Shown piece after piece: positions 1 to 5,941 of a DNA stretch of 21,039 bases. Each line of letters begins with the position of its first letter. The stretch's first letter is position 1. The position numbers and the translations under genes are program-made. This DNA is from JBGQJN01 sp964423175 (GTDB lineage Bacteria; Patescibacteriota; Minisyncoccia; 2-02-FULL-40-12; IGHO2-01-FULL-4-A). The notes below the pieces were generated by a model, which saw only the letters and a program-made list of their open reading frames with translations, made no database searches and was not told where the DNA came from. The stretch covers positions 1-21,039 of the forward strand of contig CAYRDM010000009.1 in NCBI GenBank assembly GCA_964423175.1, written 5' to 3'.

Positions 1-700
<700 letters not shown>

Positions 701-702
701 AA

Positions 703-939
703 CCAAGCAAGACGAGCTCGCGGCTAATCTCACTTGGCCGATGTAATAAGTTAAAACTTAGTATATCTATGATTCTGGTTAACGATAAGAAATCACGTGC
801 TGATGATTCTTATCTATTCTCTTTTTAATGGCCTAACAATAACAGCTGGGATTACTTCGCAAAGCGGAGCAATCCCAGCTGTGTAAAAACACAAGTAAAT
901 TGTATGTTTTACTTTAATTCATTTTGAATAAGTAAATAC
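703..939 (-). promoter_or_regulatory. rRNA leader with two hairpins
   Basis: This non-coding stretch lies between the rRNA promoter and the 16S gene. It holds a perfect 12-bp inverted repeat (842-853 with 871-882, arm ACAGCTGGGATT) whose 17-nt interior can pair further with one mismatch. It also holds a second inverted repeat (784-791 with 807-814, arm GATAAGAA on the leftward strand). Such leaders usually take part in RNase III processing and antitermination of pre-rRNA, but no boxA was recognised. The first hairpin is followed only by a weak T-tract (TTATTGTT), so it is not a convincing terminator. Confidence 0.55.
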
Positions 940-967
940 AGTATAGCCGTTTAAAAAACCAAGTCAA
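940..967 (-). promoter_or_regulatory. Promoter for the 16S rRNA gene
   Basis: A leftward -35 TTGACT (962-967), a 16-nt spacer and a -10 TATACT (940-945) lie about 240 nt upstream of the 16S 5' end and just past the stop codon of the gene at 976. The expected start of transcription is near 932. A weaker possible second promoter has TATACT at 760-765 with a poor -35 (TTATCG) 17 nt upstream. Confidence 0.75.
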
Positions 968-975
968 TACTTAGC

Positions 976-1506
976 CTAATAGCCCCTGATTACCCCTTCC
1001 AGGATACTTCCTCGTACACCTAGGGGGTGAGCTGTTTTTACATTTCGCTCTCTCGATACTCGAACTATTTCATTGTCTAGCTTTTGTTTGGCAATTTCAA
1101 AATCTGCAACGGAAATCTTACCGTTTCTGAAGAGGTTTTCTAGTTGTTCCTTGCTCTTGCCAATCTCCACGATTCGGGCGTCATATTTGTTGCCTATTTT
1201 TTGAGATTCAACCATTTTTTTGTTTTCGATCGCACCAATGACCGCGTTCCTACCTTGGTTTATGATTTCTCCTGTTATACCGGCAGTGGGTATTGGTGGT
1301 AGCCCACCAATATGCACTTGCCCCTCTGCTTTGATGGATACCATAGCTAGAGCCATTGCAAAAAATGTCATAAGCAATAAACTCTTGCCTTTATTTGAAT
1401 CCGGAACTCTTTGAGATTCTTTTAATATAAAATCACCCGCTAGAGATTCGATTTTCTCTGTTGTGATTTCCTGTCGGCTACTTTTATTTGTAGATTCCAT
1501 GCTCAT
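976..1506 (-). CDS. Unknown membrane-anchored protein with a SHOCT-like C-terminal segment
   Basis: Function not recognised. The 176-residue product has a charged N-terminal region of about 41 residues, one hydrophobic segment (about 43-58, LLLMTFFAMALAMVSI) that could be a membrane anchor or late signal, a Gly/Pro-rich stretch (about 64-80) and a charged helical region. Residues 119-145, containing LFRNGKISVADFEIAKQKLD, follow the pattern of SHOCT motifs: short amphipathic helix, Gly, Ile-Ser/Thr, then D/EFExxKxKL. That resemblance comes from memory of the family and is modest. The ATG is 1 nt after the stop of the gene at 1508, which suggests coupled translation. The second Met (1500) is an alternative start. 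No Shine-Dalgarno sequence is visible. It ends just before the rRNA promoter with no clear terminator. Confidence 0.7.
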   Translation of the reverse strand: MSMESTNKSSRQEITTEKIESLAGDFILKESQRVPDSNKGKSLLLMTFFAMALAMVSIKAEGQVHIGGLPPIPTAGITGEIINQGRNAVIGAIENKKMVESQKIGNKYDARIVEIGKSKEQLENLFRNGKISVADFEIAKQKLDNEIVRVSRERNVKTAHPLGVRGSILEGVIRGY

Positions 1507-1507
1507 T

Positions 1508-1744
1508 TTATTGTTCCGACTCTTCTTTTAGTATTTTTTCTAACATTTTTTTGTCGTTGGATTGAAATGCAGAGACTTTTTCTCTTAAATTTTGGCTCAG
1601 GACCGTTAGATTTTCTTCTTTGCCATCTACAAATTTTTCTAGGATTTCTTTTTGTGTTTTTCCGAGATGAGAAACTATAGAAACCAAAAGGCCCTTGGTT
1701 TCTTCATCTAGGTTGGATTTTTTTATAAAATCTATTAATTCCAT
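1508..1744 (-). CDS. Unknown small helical protein
   Basis: Function not recognised. The 78-residue product is charged and, by eye, almost wholly helical with heptad-like leucine/isoleucine spacing (LIDFIKK, LLVSIVSHL, LEKFV, LEKIL). It has no cysteines, signal peptide or membrane segment. It lies 18 nt after trmD and 1 nt before the SHOCT-like gene, so the two small genes probably form a pair with related roles. There is no Shine-Dalgarno sequence. Instead a -10-like TATACT ends exactly 6 nt before the ATG, suggesting a leaderless message in addition to any read-through from trmD. Confidence 0.65.
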   Translation of the reverse strand: MELIDFIKKSNLDEETKGLLVSIVSHLGKTQKEILEKFVDGKEENLTVLSQNLREKVSAFQSNDKKMLEKILKEESEQ

Positions 1745-1750
1745 AGAGAA

Positions 1751-1779
1751 AGTATAATACCCTTATTTTGAGGGCGCAA
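1751..1779 (-). promoter_or_regulatory. Possible leaderless promoter of the 1508-1744 gene
   Basis: Leftward TTGCGC (1774-1779), a 17-nt spacer and TATACT (1751-1756) overlap the end of trmD. The -10 ends 6 nt before the ATG at 1744, so transcription would start at or next to the start codon. The -35 matches the consensus at only 3 of 6 positions. Confidence 0.45.
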
Positions 1780-2452
1780 TACTGCCTGAGTTTTTTTTGC
1801 GCCATTCTGCTATGTTTTTGTGATTGCCGGACAAAAGCACATCGGGTACTTTTTTGATTTTGCCGTTTATTTTTATTTTTTCAGGGCGTGTATATTGAGG
1901 GTACTCAAGGAATTTTTCTTTTGTTCCTTTAAGTTTCTTAAAGGATTCTTCTTCTACTGATTGTTTTTTTGCAATAGCATTGGGTAATAATCTAGTTATG
2001 GTTTCAATTACAACCATTGCCGGGACCTCACCACCAAAAAGCACATAATCCCCTATTGATATTTCTTCATCTGCTATATGTTGAGTGACTCTTTCGTCTA
2101 CACCCTCATAACGACCGCAGATCATTATTATTTGATCTAACTTAGCAAATTTTCTGGCCATTTCCTGGTCAAATTTTTTGCCTTTGGCAGAAAAAACTAT
2201 TGTTTTTATTTTTTTGTTTTTAGAGCGTATTTTATTTACGGCCTTCATTATGGGCTCTACCATTAGGACCATACCCGCTCCTCCACCGTAGGGCCTATCA
2301 TCTACAGTTTTGTGGTTGTCCTTTGTCCAGTTTCGGAGATTGTGAGATTTTATTGAAATGATTTTTTTTTCTTGAGCACGTGAAATAAGAGCTTCCTTTT
2401 TGAAGCTTTCAAAAAATTCTGGGAAAATTGTTATGATATCGAATCCTAGCAT
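1763..2452 (-). CDS. trmD: tRNA (guanine-37-N1)-methyltransferase
   Basis: This enzyme transfers a methyl group from S-adenosylmethionine to N1 of G37, next to the anticodon of tRNAs reading CNN codons, which prevents +1 frameshifting. The 229-residue protein has the SPOUT trefoil-knot hallmarks: FDIITIFPEFF at the N-terminus, DDRPYGGGAGMVLM (about 51-64), ICGRYEGVDERV (about 111-122) and EISIGDYVLFGGEVPAMVV (about 129-147). The C-terminal tRNA-binding part contains EYPQYTRP and VPDVLLSGNH. Length is slightly below the usual 240-250. The ATG at 2452 has no Shine-Dalgarno sequence and sits 11 nt after a UUCG hairpin in its leader. It lies downstream of khpA and rpsP, a grouping common in bacteria, but a strong terminator separates it from khpA, so it probably uses its own promoter. 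Confidence 0.97.
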   Translation of the reverse strand: MLGFDIITIFPEFFESFKKEALISRAQEKKIISIKSHNLRNWTKDNHKTVDDRPYGGGAGMVLMVEPIMKAVNKIRSKNKKIKTIVFSAKGKKFDQEMARKFAKLDQIIMICGRYEGVDERVTQHIADEEISIGDYVLFGGEVPAMVVIETITRLLPNAIAKKQSVEEESFKKLKGTKEKFLEYPQYTRPEKIKINGKIKKVPDVLLSGNHKNIAEWRKKNSGSIAPSK

Positions 2453-2463
2453 TATAAAGATAA

Positions 2464-2481
2464 GGCCACCCGAAGGTGGCC
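2464..2481 (-). promoter_or_regulatory. UUCG-tetraloop hairpin in the trmD leader
   Basis: GGCCACC-TTCG-GGTGGCC forms a 7-bp stem closed by a cUUCGg tetraloop and is followed by TTATCTTTATA and then the trmD ATG. The leader upstream contains GCCAC (2506-2510), which could pair with the GTGGC of the right arm, and GGTTGCC/GGGCTAACC, which can form another hairpin. Mutually exclusive folds are therefore possible. It may be an attenuator or a translation control element. Confidence 0.5.
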
Positions 2482-2520
2482 GATAGAGGTTAGCCCGTAG
2501 AAAAGTGGCAACCTTTAATA

Positions 2521-2549
2521 ATATTAACAGGTTTATCGTCTATAGTCAA
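2521..2549 (-). promoter_or_regulatory. Promoter of trmD
   Basis: Leftward TTGACT (2544-2549), a 17-nt spacer and TAATAT (2521-2526) lie just downstream of the khpA terminator. The predicted leader before the trmD ATG is about 60 nt. Confidence 0.6.
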
Positions 2550-2553
2550 TAAG

Positions 2554-2587
2554 AAACTTAAAACCGCCAGTTGGCGGTTTTAAGTTT
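2554..2587. terminator. Terminator after khpA
   Basis: A perfect 16-bp inverted repeat (2554-2569 with 2572-2587, arm AAACTTAAAACCGCCA) surrounds a GT centre. It begins 4 nt after the khpA stop and is flanked by A/T runs on both sides, so it fits a strong intrinsic terminator for khpA. Confidence 0.85.
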
Positions 2588-2590
2588 TAA

Positions 2591-2911
2591 TTACATGCCT
2601 AGATCGTTTACTACGTCCTCGACATTTTTTGATTTCTCACCTCTGTGTTGTCTGGTGCTACCTTCTGGTTCGACGATTCTTAGGTTTACACGCGCATTGT
2701 TGCGCATACCGATTATTCTGGCTAAAGTTCTGATTGCTTTTGCAGTTGAACCTGCTCTGCCGATCAAGAGACCCATGTCTTCCTGACTGACCTTTACTTC
2801 AAGCAGAACTCCCATTTCATCTACTTTTCGGGAAACTACTACTTCGTCGGGCTTGTTGACTATCTGTTTAATTATATATTCAACAAACTCTCTATCTGAA
2901 AAATTTGCCAT
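2591..2911 (-). CDS. khpA: KH-domain RNA-binding protein KhpA
   Basis: A small single-KH protein of the KhpA/YlqC family, a global RNA binder encoded next to rpsP in many bacteria and, where studied in Gram-positives, working with KhpB. Read from the ATG at 2911 the product has 106 residues. The GxxG loop is IGRAGSTAKAIRTL (about 50-63), and EFVEYIIKQIVNKPDEV (about 8-24) is the typical family N-terminus. The tail after about residue 82 is longer and more charged than in short family members. An upstream in-frame TTG (2944) would add 11 residues that do not look like the family, so ATG 2911 is preferred. That ATG has no Shine-Dalgarno of its own and lies 1 nt after the stop of a 24-codon upstream reading frame, so translation may be coupled. 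It has a near-consensus promoter and a strong terminator. Confidence 0.93.
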   Translation of the reverse strand: MANFSDREFVEYIIKQIVNKPDEVVVSRKVDEMGVLLEVKVSQEDMGLLIGRAGSTAKAIRTLARIIGMRNNARVNLRIVEPEGSTRQHRGEKSKNVEDVVNDLGM

Positions 2912-2912
2912 T

Positions 2913-2987
2913 CTACAACACAGAAAAAAGATTCTCTCCTTCAAATCTTTTCAACGATTTGCCAGATGGAATTCCCTTTTCTGCCAT
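2913..2987 (-). CDS. Possible 24-residue leader peptide upstream of khpA
   Basis: An ATG at 2987, preceded by GAGGT with 6-nt spacing, opens a 24-codon frame (beginning MAEKGIPSGK, ending GENLFSVL) whose TAG stop is separated from the khpA ATG by one base. It lies wholly in the khpA leader transcribed from the promoter at 3026-3054. The Shine-Dalgarno and the stop-start spacing suggest a translated leader peptide coupled to khpA. I recognise no family, and chance cannot be excluded for so short a frame. Confidence 0.45.
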   Translation of the reverse strand: MAEKGIPSGKSLKRFEGENLFSVL

Positions 2988-3025
2988 TAACTGACCTCGA
3001 CAAGTCAGGTCTATTTATATATCCA

Positions 3026-3054
3026 ATTATAACAAATATTTAGGCCTAAGTCAA
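3026..3054 (-). promoter_or_regulatory. Strong promoter of khpA
   Basis: Leftward TTGACT (3049-3054), a 17-nt spacer and a perfect TATAAT (3026-3031) lie in the rpsP-khpA intergenic region. The predicted start near 3019 gives a leader of about 107 nt, which includes overlapping short inverted repeats around 2990-3010 (CTGAC/GTCAG, GACCT/AGGTC). Confidence 0.85.
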
Positions 3055-3070
3055 GAGGAAGGATAAACTT

Positions 3071-3391
3071 TTAAGCTGCCGGTGCAGACTGAGCAGCGGA
3101 AGCTTCTGTGGGAGCTCCTTCTTTTTTCTTTGCTTTCCAGACCTTAACCTTCTCACCTTTTATGACGCCTTTGTTTATTAAAAGGTTGTTTACGGTTGGC
3201 GACATTTGGGCACCTTTGCTCATCCAGTGTTTAACTTTCTCTGCGTTAACCAACATTTCATTCTTATGAGGATCATAAGAACCCAAAAGTTCAAGGTATT
3301 TGCCCTGTGGTTTTGTGGTGTGTTCTAGGACGACCAGTTTGAAGTAGGCTTGGCCCCTTTTGCCTATTCTTTGTAAGCGTATTTTTAGCAT
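3071..3391 (-). CDS. rpsP: 30S ribosomal protein bS16
   Basis: bS16 is a 30S assembly protein binding the 5' and central domains of 16S rRNA. The start MLKIRLQRIGKRGQAYFKLVV is the family signature, followed by LELLGSYDPHKNE (about 34-46) and the helical VKHWMSKGAQMSPTVNNLL (about 53-71). At 106 residues it has the core of about 80 plus a Lys-rich then Ala/Pro-rich tail (KKKEGAPTEASAAQ), as seen in many bS16 proteins. The ATG has no Shine-Dalgarno sequence, and a -10-like TAAATT ends 6 nt upstream, suggesting a leaderless transcript. Confidence 0.97.
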   Translation of the reverse strand: MLKIRLQRIGKRGQAYFKLVVLEHTTKPQGKYLELLGSYDPHKNEMLVNAEKVKHWMSKGAQMSPTVNNLLINKGVIKGEKVKVWKAKKKEGAPTEASAAQSAPAA

Positions 3392-3397
3392 GGTGCC

Positions 3398-3426
3398 AAT
3401 TTAACACAGGATAATAGATAAATCAA
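3398..3426 (-). promoter_or_regulatory. Possible leaderless promoter of rpsP
   Basis: Leftward TTGATT (3421-3426), a 17-nt spacer and TAAATT (3398-3403). Six bases (GGCACC on the coding strand) separate the -10 from the ATG at 3391, so the message would begin at the start codon. Confidence 0.5.
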
Positions 3427-3451
3427 GATTAATTAAATCCAAATGGACCCA

Positions 3452-3480
3452 TTGAATACTTTGAGTTATTTCGCTAACAT
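3452..3480 (+). promoter_or_regulatory. Possible promoter of the 3521 gene
   Basis: Rightward TTGAAT (3452-3457), a 17-nt spacer and TAACAT (3475-3480). An overlapping alternative is TTGAGT (3461-3466), an 18-nt spacer and TGATAT (3485-3490). Neither is close to consensus. Confidence 0.35.
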
Positions 3481-3520
3481 CACTTGATATTGAAGTTTTT
3501 TGAAAGAAAATGCTGAGGTT

Positions 3521-3832
3521 ATGTCAAAAGACAAGAGGTACAAGCTTTATTATGTGGCAGTGTTTCATCCTCGGCCATTGGCGGCAAGTGGTTGTTGGGC
3601 AGGCAAACGCGAGGAGGTTAAGGTCCAACATTCTTTCTCGGCATCGAACGACACAATGGCAAAAATCTTGATACCGAAGATTCTTAATCCTTATCCCAAA
3701 CTTCCTCAACCACCCAATCGTTCTGTTCATGCCAGCAAATTAGTTGAGACGGATAATAAGGGCAAAGATATCAGAACAGTTCAGGAATGGAAGGTTCCCA
3801 GGCCTTTAATGAGAGGTAACCGTCAATTGTGA
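3521..3832 (+). CDS. Unknown small basic protein
   Basis: Function not recognised. Read from ATG 3521, which is preceded by TGAGG, the product has 103 residues. It is basic, rich in Lys/Arg/Pro, without membrane segment or signal peptide. Notable stretches are YKLYYVAVFHPRPLAASGCW (about 7-26) and PKILNPYPKLPQPPNRSV (about 53-70). An in-frame TTG at 3500 could add 7 residues. It runs against the surrounding leftward housekeeping genes. An intrinsic terminator whose stem includes its last codons supports it as a real transcription unit. A 68-codon frame on the opposite strand is less credible because it lacks such signals. Confidence 0.55.
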   Translation: MSKDKRYKLYYVAVFHPRPLAASGCWAGKREEVKVQHSFSASNDTMAKILIPKILNPYPKLPQPPNRSVHASKLVETDNKGKDIRTVQEWKVPRPLMRGNRQL

Positions 3833-3843
3833 CGGTTTTATTT
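3818..3843 (+). terminator. Terminator of the 3521 gene
   Basis: AACCGTCA-ATTG-TGACGGTT (3818-3837) is followed by TTATTTT. The stem overlaps the last codons and the TGA stop of the gene. Confidence 0.8.
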
Positions 3844-3870
3844 TAGAGAAAGATATGCCGCCTGTAGATA

Positions 3871-3899
3871 TTGACTATCGGGGTTATTTATAGTATATT
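3871..3899 (+). promoter_or_regulatory. Promoter of the 3936 gene
   Basis: Rightward TTGACT (3871-3876), a 17-nt spacer and TATATT (3894-3899), with a predicted start near 3906 and a leader of about 30 nt. Confidence 0.75.
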
Positions 3900-3935
3900 A
3901 ATTATGTTAAAATCCTGATAATTTAGAGGGAATGC

Positions 3936-4229
3936 ATGGCAAAGCCATTTGACCCCAAAAGCATAATTTTTAGTCCACACGCTGTGGATCGCTTCGCAGA
4001 GAGATTCATTGGAAAGCCTTCATATGACAAGAACAAGGCATTGGCTAAAGCGAGAAGGTTTTTGGCGGGAGCAAAGCTAGAAGAGATGAGTCCCACTGGA
4101 AGGGTAAGAAGAATAATAAGTAATGGTTTCGAGAACGCTGAGTATTATAGACATGGGAAATGGAGGTTCGTGGTTGTAGAGAAGGAGGGCACTTATATCG
4201 TAAAAACATTCGAGGAAAATAGTTTCTAA
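3936..4229 (+). CDS. Unknown small protein, possibly of a DUF4258-like or toxin-like fold
   Basis: A 97-residue protein beginning MAKPFDPKSIIF. The pattern is SPHAVDRFAERF (about 13-24), a basic helix with ARRFLAGAKLEE (about 40-51), then strands with VRRIISNGFENAEYYRHG and WRFVVVEKEGTYIVKTFE. This order (HAxxRFxER, helix, then strands ending in a VVV-x-x-x-G-x-YIVKTF hairpin) recalls small DUF4258-type or RelE/BrnT-like proteins, but I cannot assign it. It has a clear Shine-Dalgarno (AGAGGG, 5 nt before ATG), its own near-consensus promoter and a terminator. No partner antitoxin frame is adjacent; the neighbour at 3521 is separated by a terminator. Confidence 0.75.
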   Translation: MAKPFDPKSIIFSPHAVDRFAERFIGKPSYDKNKALAKARRFLAGAKLEEMSPTGRVRRIISNGFENAEYYRHGKWRFVVVEKEGTYIVKTFEENSF

Positions 4230-4248
4230 TCTCGTCAGGTTAGAACTC

Positions 4249-4271
4249 AAAAAGACCGTGCAGGTCTTTTT
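4249..4271. terminator. Bidirectional terminator between the 3936 gene and rnc
   Basis: AAAAAGACC-GTGCA-GGTCTTTTT is a 9-bp stem with T-runs in both directions. It serves the rightward gene ending at 4229 and the leftward rnc ending at 4277. Confidence 0.9.
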
Positions 4272-4276
4272 TTATT

Positions 4277-4969
4277 TTACCAGCCTTTATTTTTAAGTGC
4301 ATTTTGTGCGGCCGATTGCTGGGCATCTTGTTTTGATGGGCCATCGCCTTCACCGATAAGGTCCTTTTCGAGAAACACACCTACATGGAATTGTTTAGCA
4401 TGATCAGGCCCCCACTCCTTGAGTACTTCATAAGTTGGCGTGATGCCTGCACGCTCTTGGGCTTGTTCTTGAAATAGACTCTTGTAATCTTTGTAAGAAC
4501 CACTTTCCAATATTTCTTTTAATTCATCCAGGATGAATTTTTTGATAAATTTGTCACAGGCCTTGTATCCTTGATCCAAGTACAGAGAACCTATGAGAGC
4601 TTCGACCGCATTTGCGAGTATATACTGTCTAGCGCGACCAGTGTCTCTTGCTTCCCCACGGGATAACAGGACGAATTTATTGAGGTCGAATTTATTTGAA
4701 ATTTTGGCGAGCATTACAGAATTTACCAAGGCCGCACGCCAGTTGGTTAGTTCCCCTTCTGGGTTGGGGAAGCTATTATAGAGGTATTCAGTGACTACTA
4801 GTTCCAAAACAGCATCACCTAAAAATTCTAGACGTTCATTATGGTCTAGGTGCCATTTCGGATTTTCATTTATATACGAACGATGAGTAAGAGCTTGGAG
4901 TAGTAAATCTTTATTTTTGAAACTAGCTTCTATACTTTTTTCTAACTCTGAGAGTTTTTCGAGATCCAT
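4277..4969 (-). CDS. rnc: Ribonuclease III
   Basis: This endonuclease cleaves double-stranded RNA, matures pre-rRNA and cuts structured mRNAs. The 230-residue protein has the full bacterial layout. The catalytic RNase III domain contains NERLEFLGDAVLELVV (about 44-59), with the conserved Glu and Asp residues, and ANAVEALIGSLYLD (about 119-132), where E123 matches the catalytic Glu. Asn120 stands where E. coli has Asp114, a change I believe is common in other phyla. A C-terminal dsRNA-binding domain spans about 160-228 (YKSLFQEQAQ, GDGPSKQDAQQSAAQNAL). The ATG follows an A-run without a Shine-Dalgarno sequence. It lies 77 nt after nusB, and the leader between them carries interleaved inverted repeats, which could matter because RNase III of E. 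coli controls its own message by cutting its leader. Confidence 0.97.
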   Translation of the reverse strand: MDLEKLSELEKSIEASFKNKDLLLQALTHRSYINENPKWHLDHNERLEFLGDAVLELVVTEYLYNSFPNPEGELTNWRAALVNSVMLAKISNKFDLNKFVLLSRGEARDTGRARQYILANAVEALIGSLYLDQGYKACDKFIKKFILDELKEILESGSYKDYKSLFQEQAQERAGITPTYEVLKEWGPDHAKQFHVGVFLEKDLIGEGDGPSKQDAQQSAAQNALKNKGW

Positions 4970-4987
4970 TTTTTTGGTATCTACGAA

Positions 4988-5043
4988 TTGTGAGTTAAGT
5001 ATTATGGCTATGCATAAAACCTAATTCACAAATCATAATACTT
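4988..5043 (-). promoter_or_regulatory. Interleaved inverted repeats in the rnc leader
   Basis: Arm A is a perfect 10-bp inverted repeat (AAGTATTATG, 4997-5006, with CATAATACTT, 5034-5043). Arm B pairs 4988-4997 with 5022-5031 at 9 of 10 positions (TTGTGAGTTA against TAATTCACAA). The order B, A, B', A' means the two helices either exclude one another or form a pseudoknot. The element lies between the nusB stop and the rnc ATG. Confidence 0.5.
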
Positions 5044-5046
5044 TAT

Positions 5047-5565
5047 TTAATTTCCTGTTGATTCTTGAACGCTTTCCTCCATGCCAGGAGCAAGTTCTTC
5101 TTTTTCTTCTGAATCCTTTTTTGCCGGGGCATCATCTTTTCCAGGCTCACCTATCTCTCTGTATATTGTGCCCAGAACTCCATTAACAAATTTACCAGAA
5201 GCATCACCTCCAAAACTTTTTGCGAGTTCTATCGATTCATTTATGGCTACTTTTGGAGGAACTTCATCTCTATTTCCAAACAGAAGTTCAAATATACCTA
5301 GTCTTAATACGGCTCTGTCCACCATTGCTATTTGGTTAATAGGCCACTGCGGTGCAGCTTTTTCTATGATCTTATCTATTTTTTTTATTTTAGAGATAGT
5401 CCCATTTACCAAATCTCCTATGAATTTTGTCTCTTCTACTCCTGGGGCGAATTCTTTTATGTTGTGTTCTATTATTTCAGGCAGTTTTTCATTTTCTCTA
5501 CCTTTAAAATCCCACTCATAGAGAGATTGCATCGCTACACTTCTTGAAAGGTGTCTTGAGGCCAT
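5047..5565 (-). CDS. nusB: Transcription antitermination factor NusB
   Basis: NusB binds boxA RNA with ribosomal protein S10 and supports antitermination and processing of rRNA transcripts. Of the 172 residues, about 1-140 form the all-helical NusB fold: SRHLSRSVAMQSLYEWDF (about 3-20), VDRAVLRLGIFELLF (about 82-96), PPKVAINESIELAKSFGG (about 102-119) and KFVNGVLGTIYREIG (about 124-138). The remaining 34 residues are an acidic tail (KKDSEEKEELAPGMEES) of the low-complexity kind. The ATG lies 3 nt after the rpmF stop without its own Shine-Dalgarno, so the two are probably co-translated in one transcript. Confidence 0.97.
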   Translation of the reverse strand: MASRHLSRSVAMQSLYEWDFKGRENEKLPEIIEHNIKEFAPGVEETKFIGDLVNGTISKIKKIDKIIEKAAPQWPINQIAMVDRAVLRLGIFELLFGNRDEVPPKVAINESIELAKSFGGDASGKFVNGVLGTIYREIGEPGKDDAPAKKDSEEKEELAPGMEESVQESTGN

Positions 5566-5568
5566 ACT

Positions 5569-5784
5569 TTAGCTTTGCTGTTGTTTCTGCTTCTTTTTAA
5601 GTTCCTTTGCTAGGACATTGATGATTTCTTTTTGATCATAATATCCGCAGTTTTTACAGACAGCATGTTGGAGTCTCGGGGTTTTACATTGAGGACAAGG
5701 AACAAGCGCTAGTTTTTTTAGCGCTAAATGACTGCGTCTTCTGCCTTTTTGACCTCTTGTGCTATGTGCTCGTGGTACTCCCAT
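5569..5784 (-). CDS. rpmF: 50S ribosomal protein bL32
   Basis: bL32 is a small protein of the large subunit. The 71-residue product begins MGVPRAHSTRGQKGRRRSHL, the family start. It has a zinc-ribbon with CPQC (Cys30, Cys33) and CKNC (Cys43, Cys46), so it is the zinc-binding form, followed by GYYDQKEIINV and a Lys/Gln-rich tail. It is the first gene of the rpmF-nusB(-rnc) unit and is transcribed divergently from the protease gene. No Shine-Dalgarno is visible. Confidence 0.97.
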   Translation of the reverse strand: MGVPRAHSTRGQKGRRRSHLALKKLALVPCPQCKTPRLQHAVCKNCGYYDQKEIINVLAKELKKKQKQQQS

Positions 5785-5799
5785 AAAATTGATCTTTTA

Positions 5800-5870
5800 A
5801 TTATAGTAGAGATAATAACACGTTCCATTAAATTTTGCAAAATTAAAATCCAGAGTTAGCGAAATGTCAA
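5800..5870 (-). promoter_or_regulatory. Tandem promoters of rpmF
   Basis: Leftward promoter 1 is TTGACA (5865-5870), 17 nt, TTTAAT (5842-5847). Promoter 2 is TTGCAA (5835-5840), 17 nt, TATTAT (5812-5817). A TATAAT at 5800-5805 with a poor -35 could be a third and would give a leader of only about 8 nt. Confidence 0.65.
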
Positions 5871-5871
5871 C

Positions 5872-5900
5872 TTGAATTGTTGGAATACGCAGATCATAAT
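5872..5900 (+). promoter_or_regulatory. Possible promoter of the protease gene
   Basis: Rightward TTGAAT (5872-5877), a 17-nt spacer and CATAAT (5895-5900). Its -35 stands back-to-back with the rpmF TTGACA, one base apart, so polymerase binding at one would probably affect the other. Confidence 0.5.
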
Positions 5901-5941
5901 TTAATAAATTTGCACATTTAAAATTCGAAGGAAGACCAGAG

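Noticed and set aside
2912..2944. N-terminal extension of khpA from TTG 2944
   Set aside because: The extra residues do not match the family, and the ATG at 2911 gives the normal N-terminus.
3524..3730. Leftward 68-codon frame opposite the 3521 gene
   Set aside because: No Shine-Dalgarno, promoter or terminator in that direction; the rightward frame has a terminator.
5081..5521. Rightward open frame of 146 codons
   Set aside because: Antisense to nusB; a chance frame.
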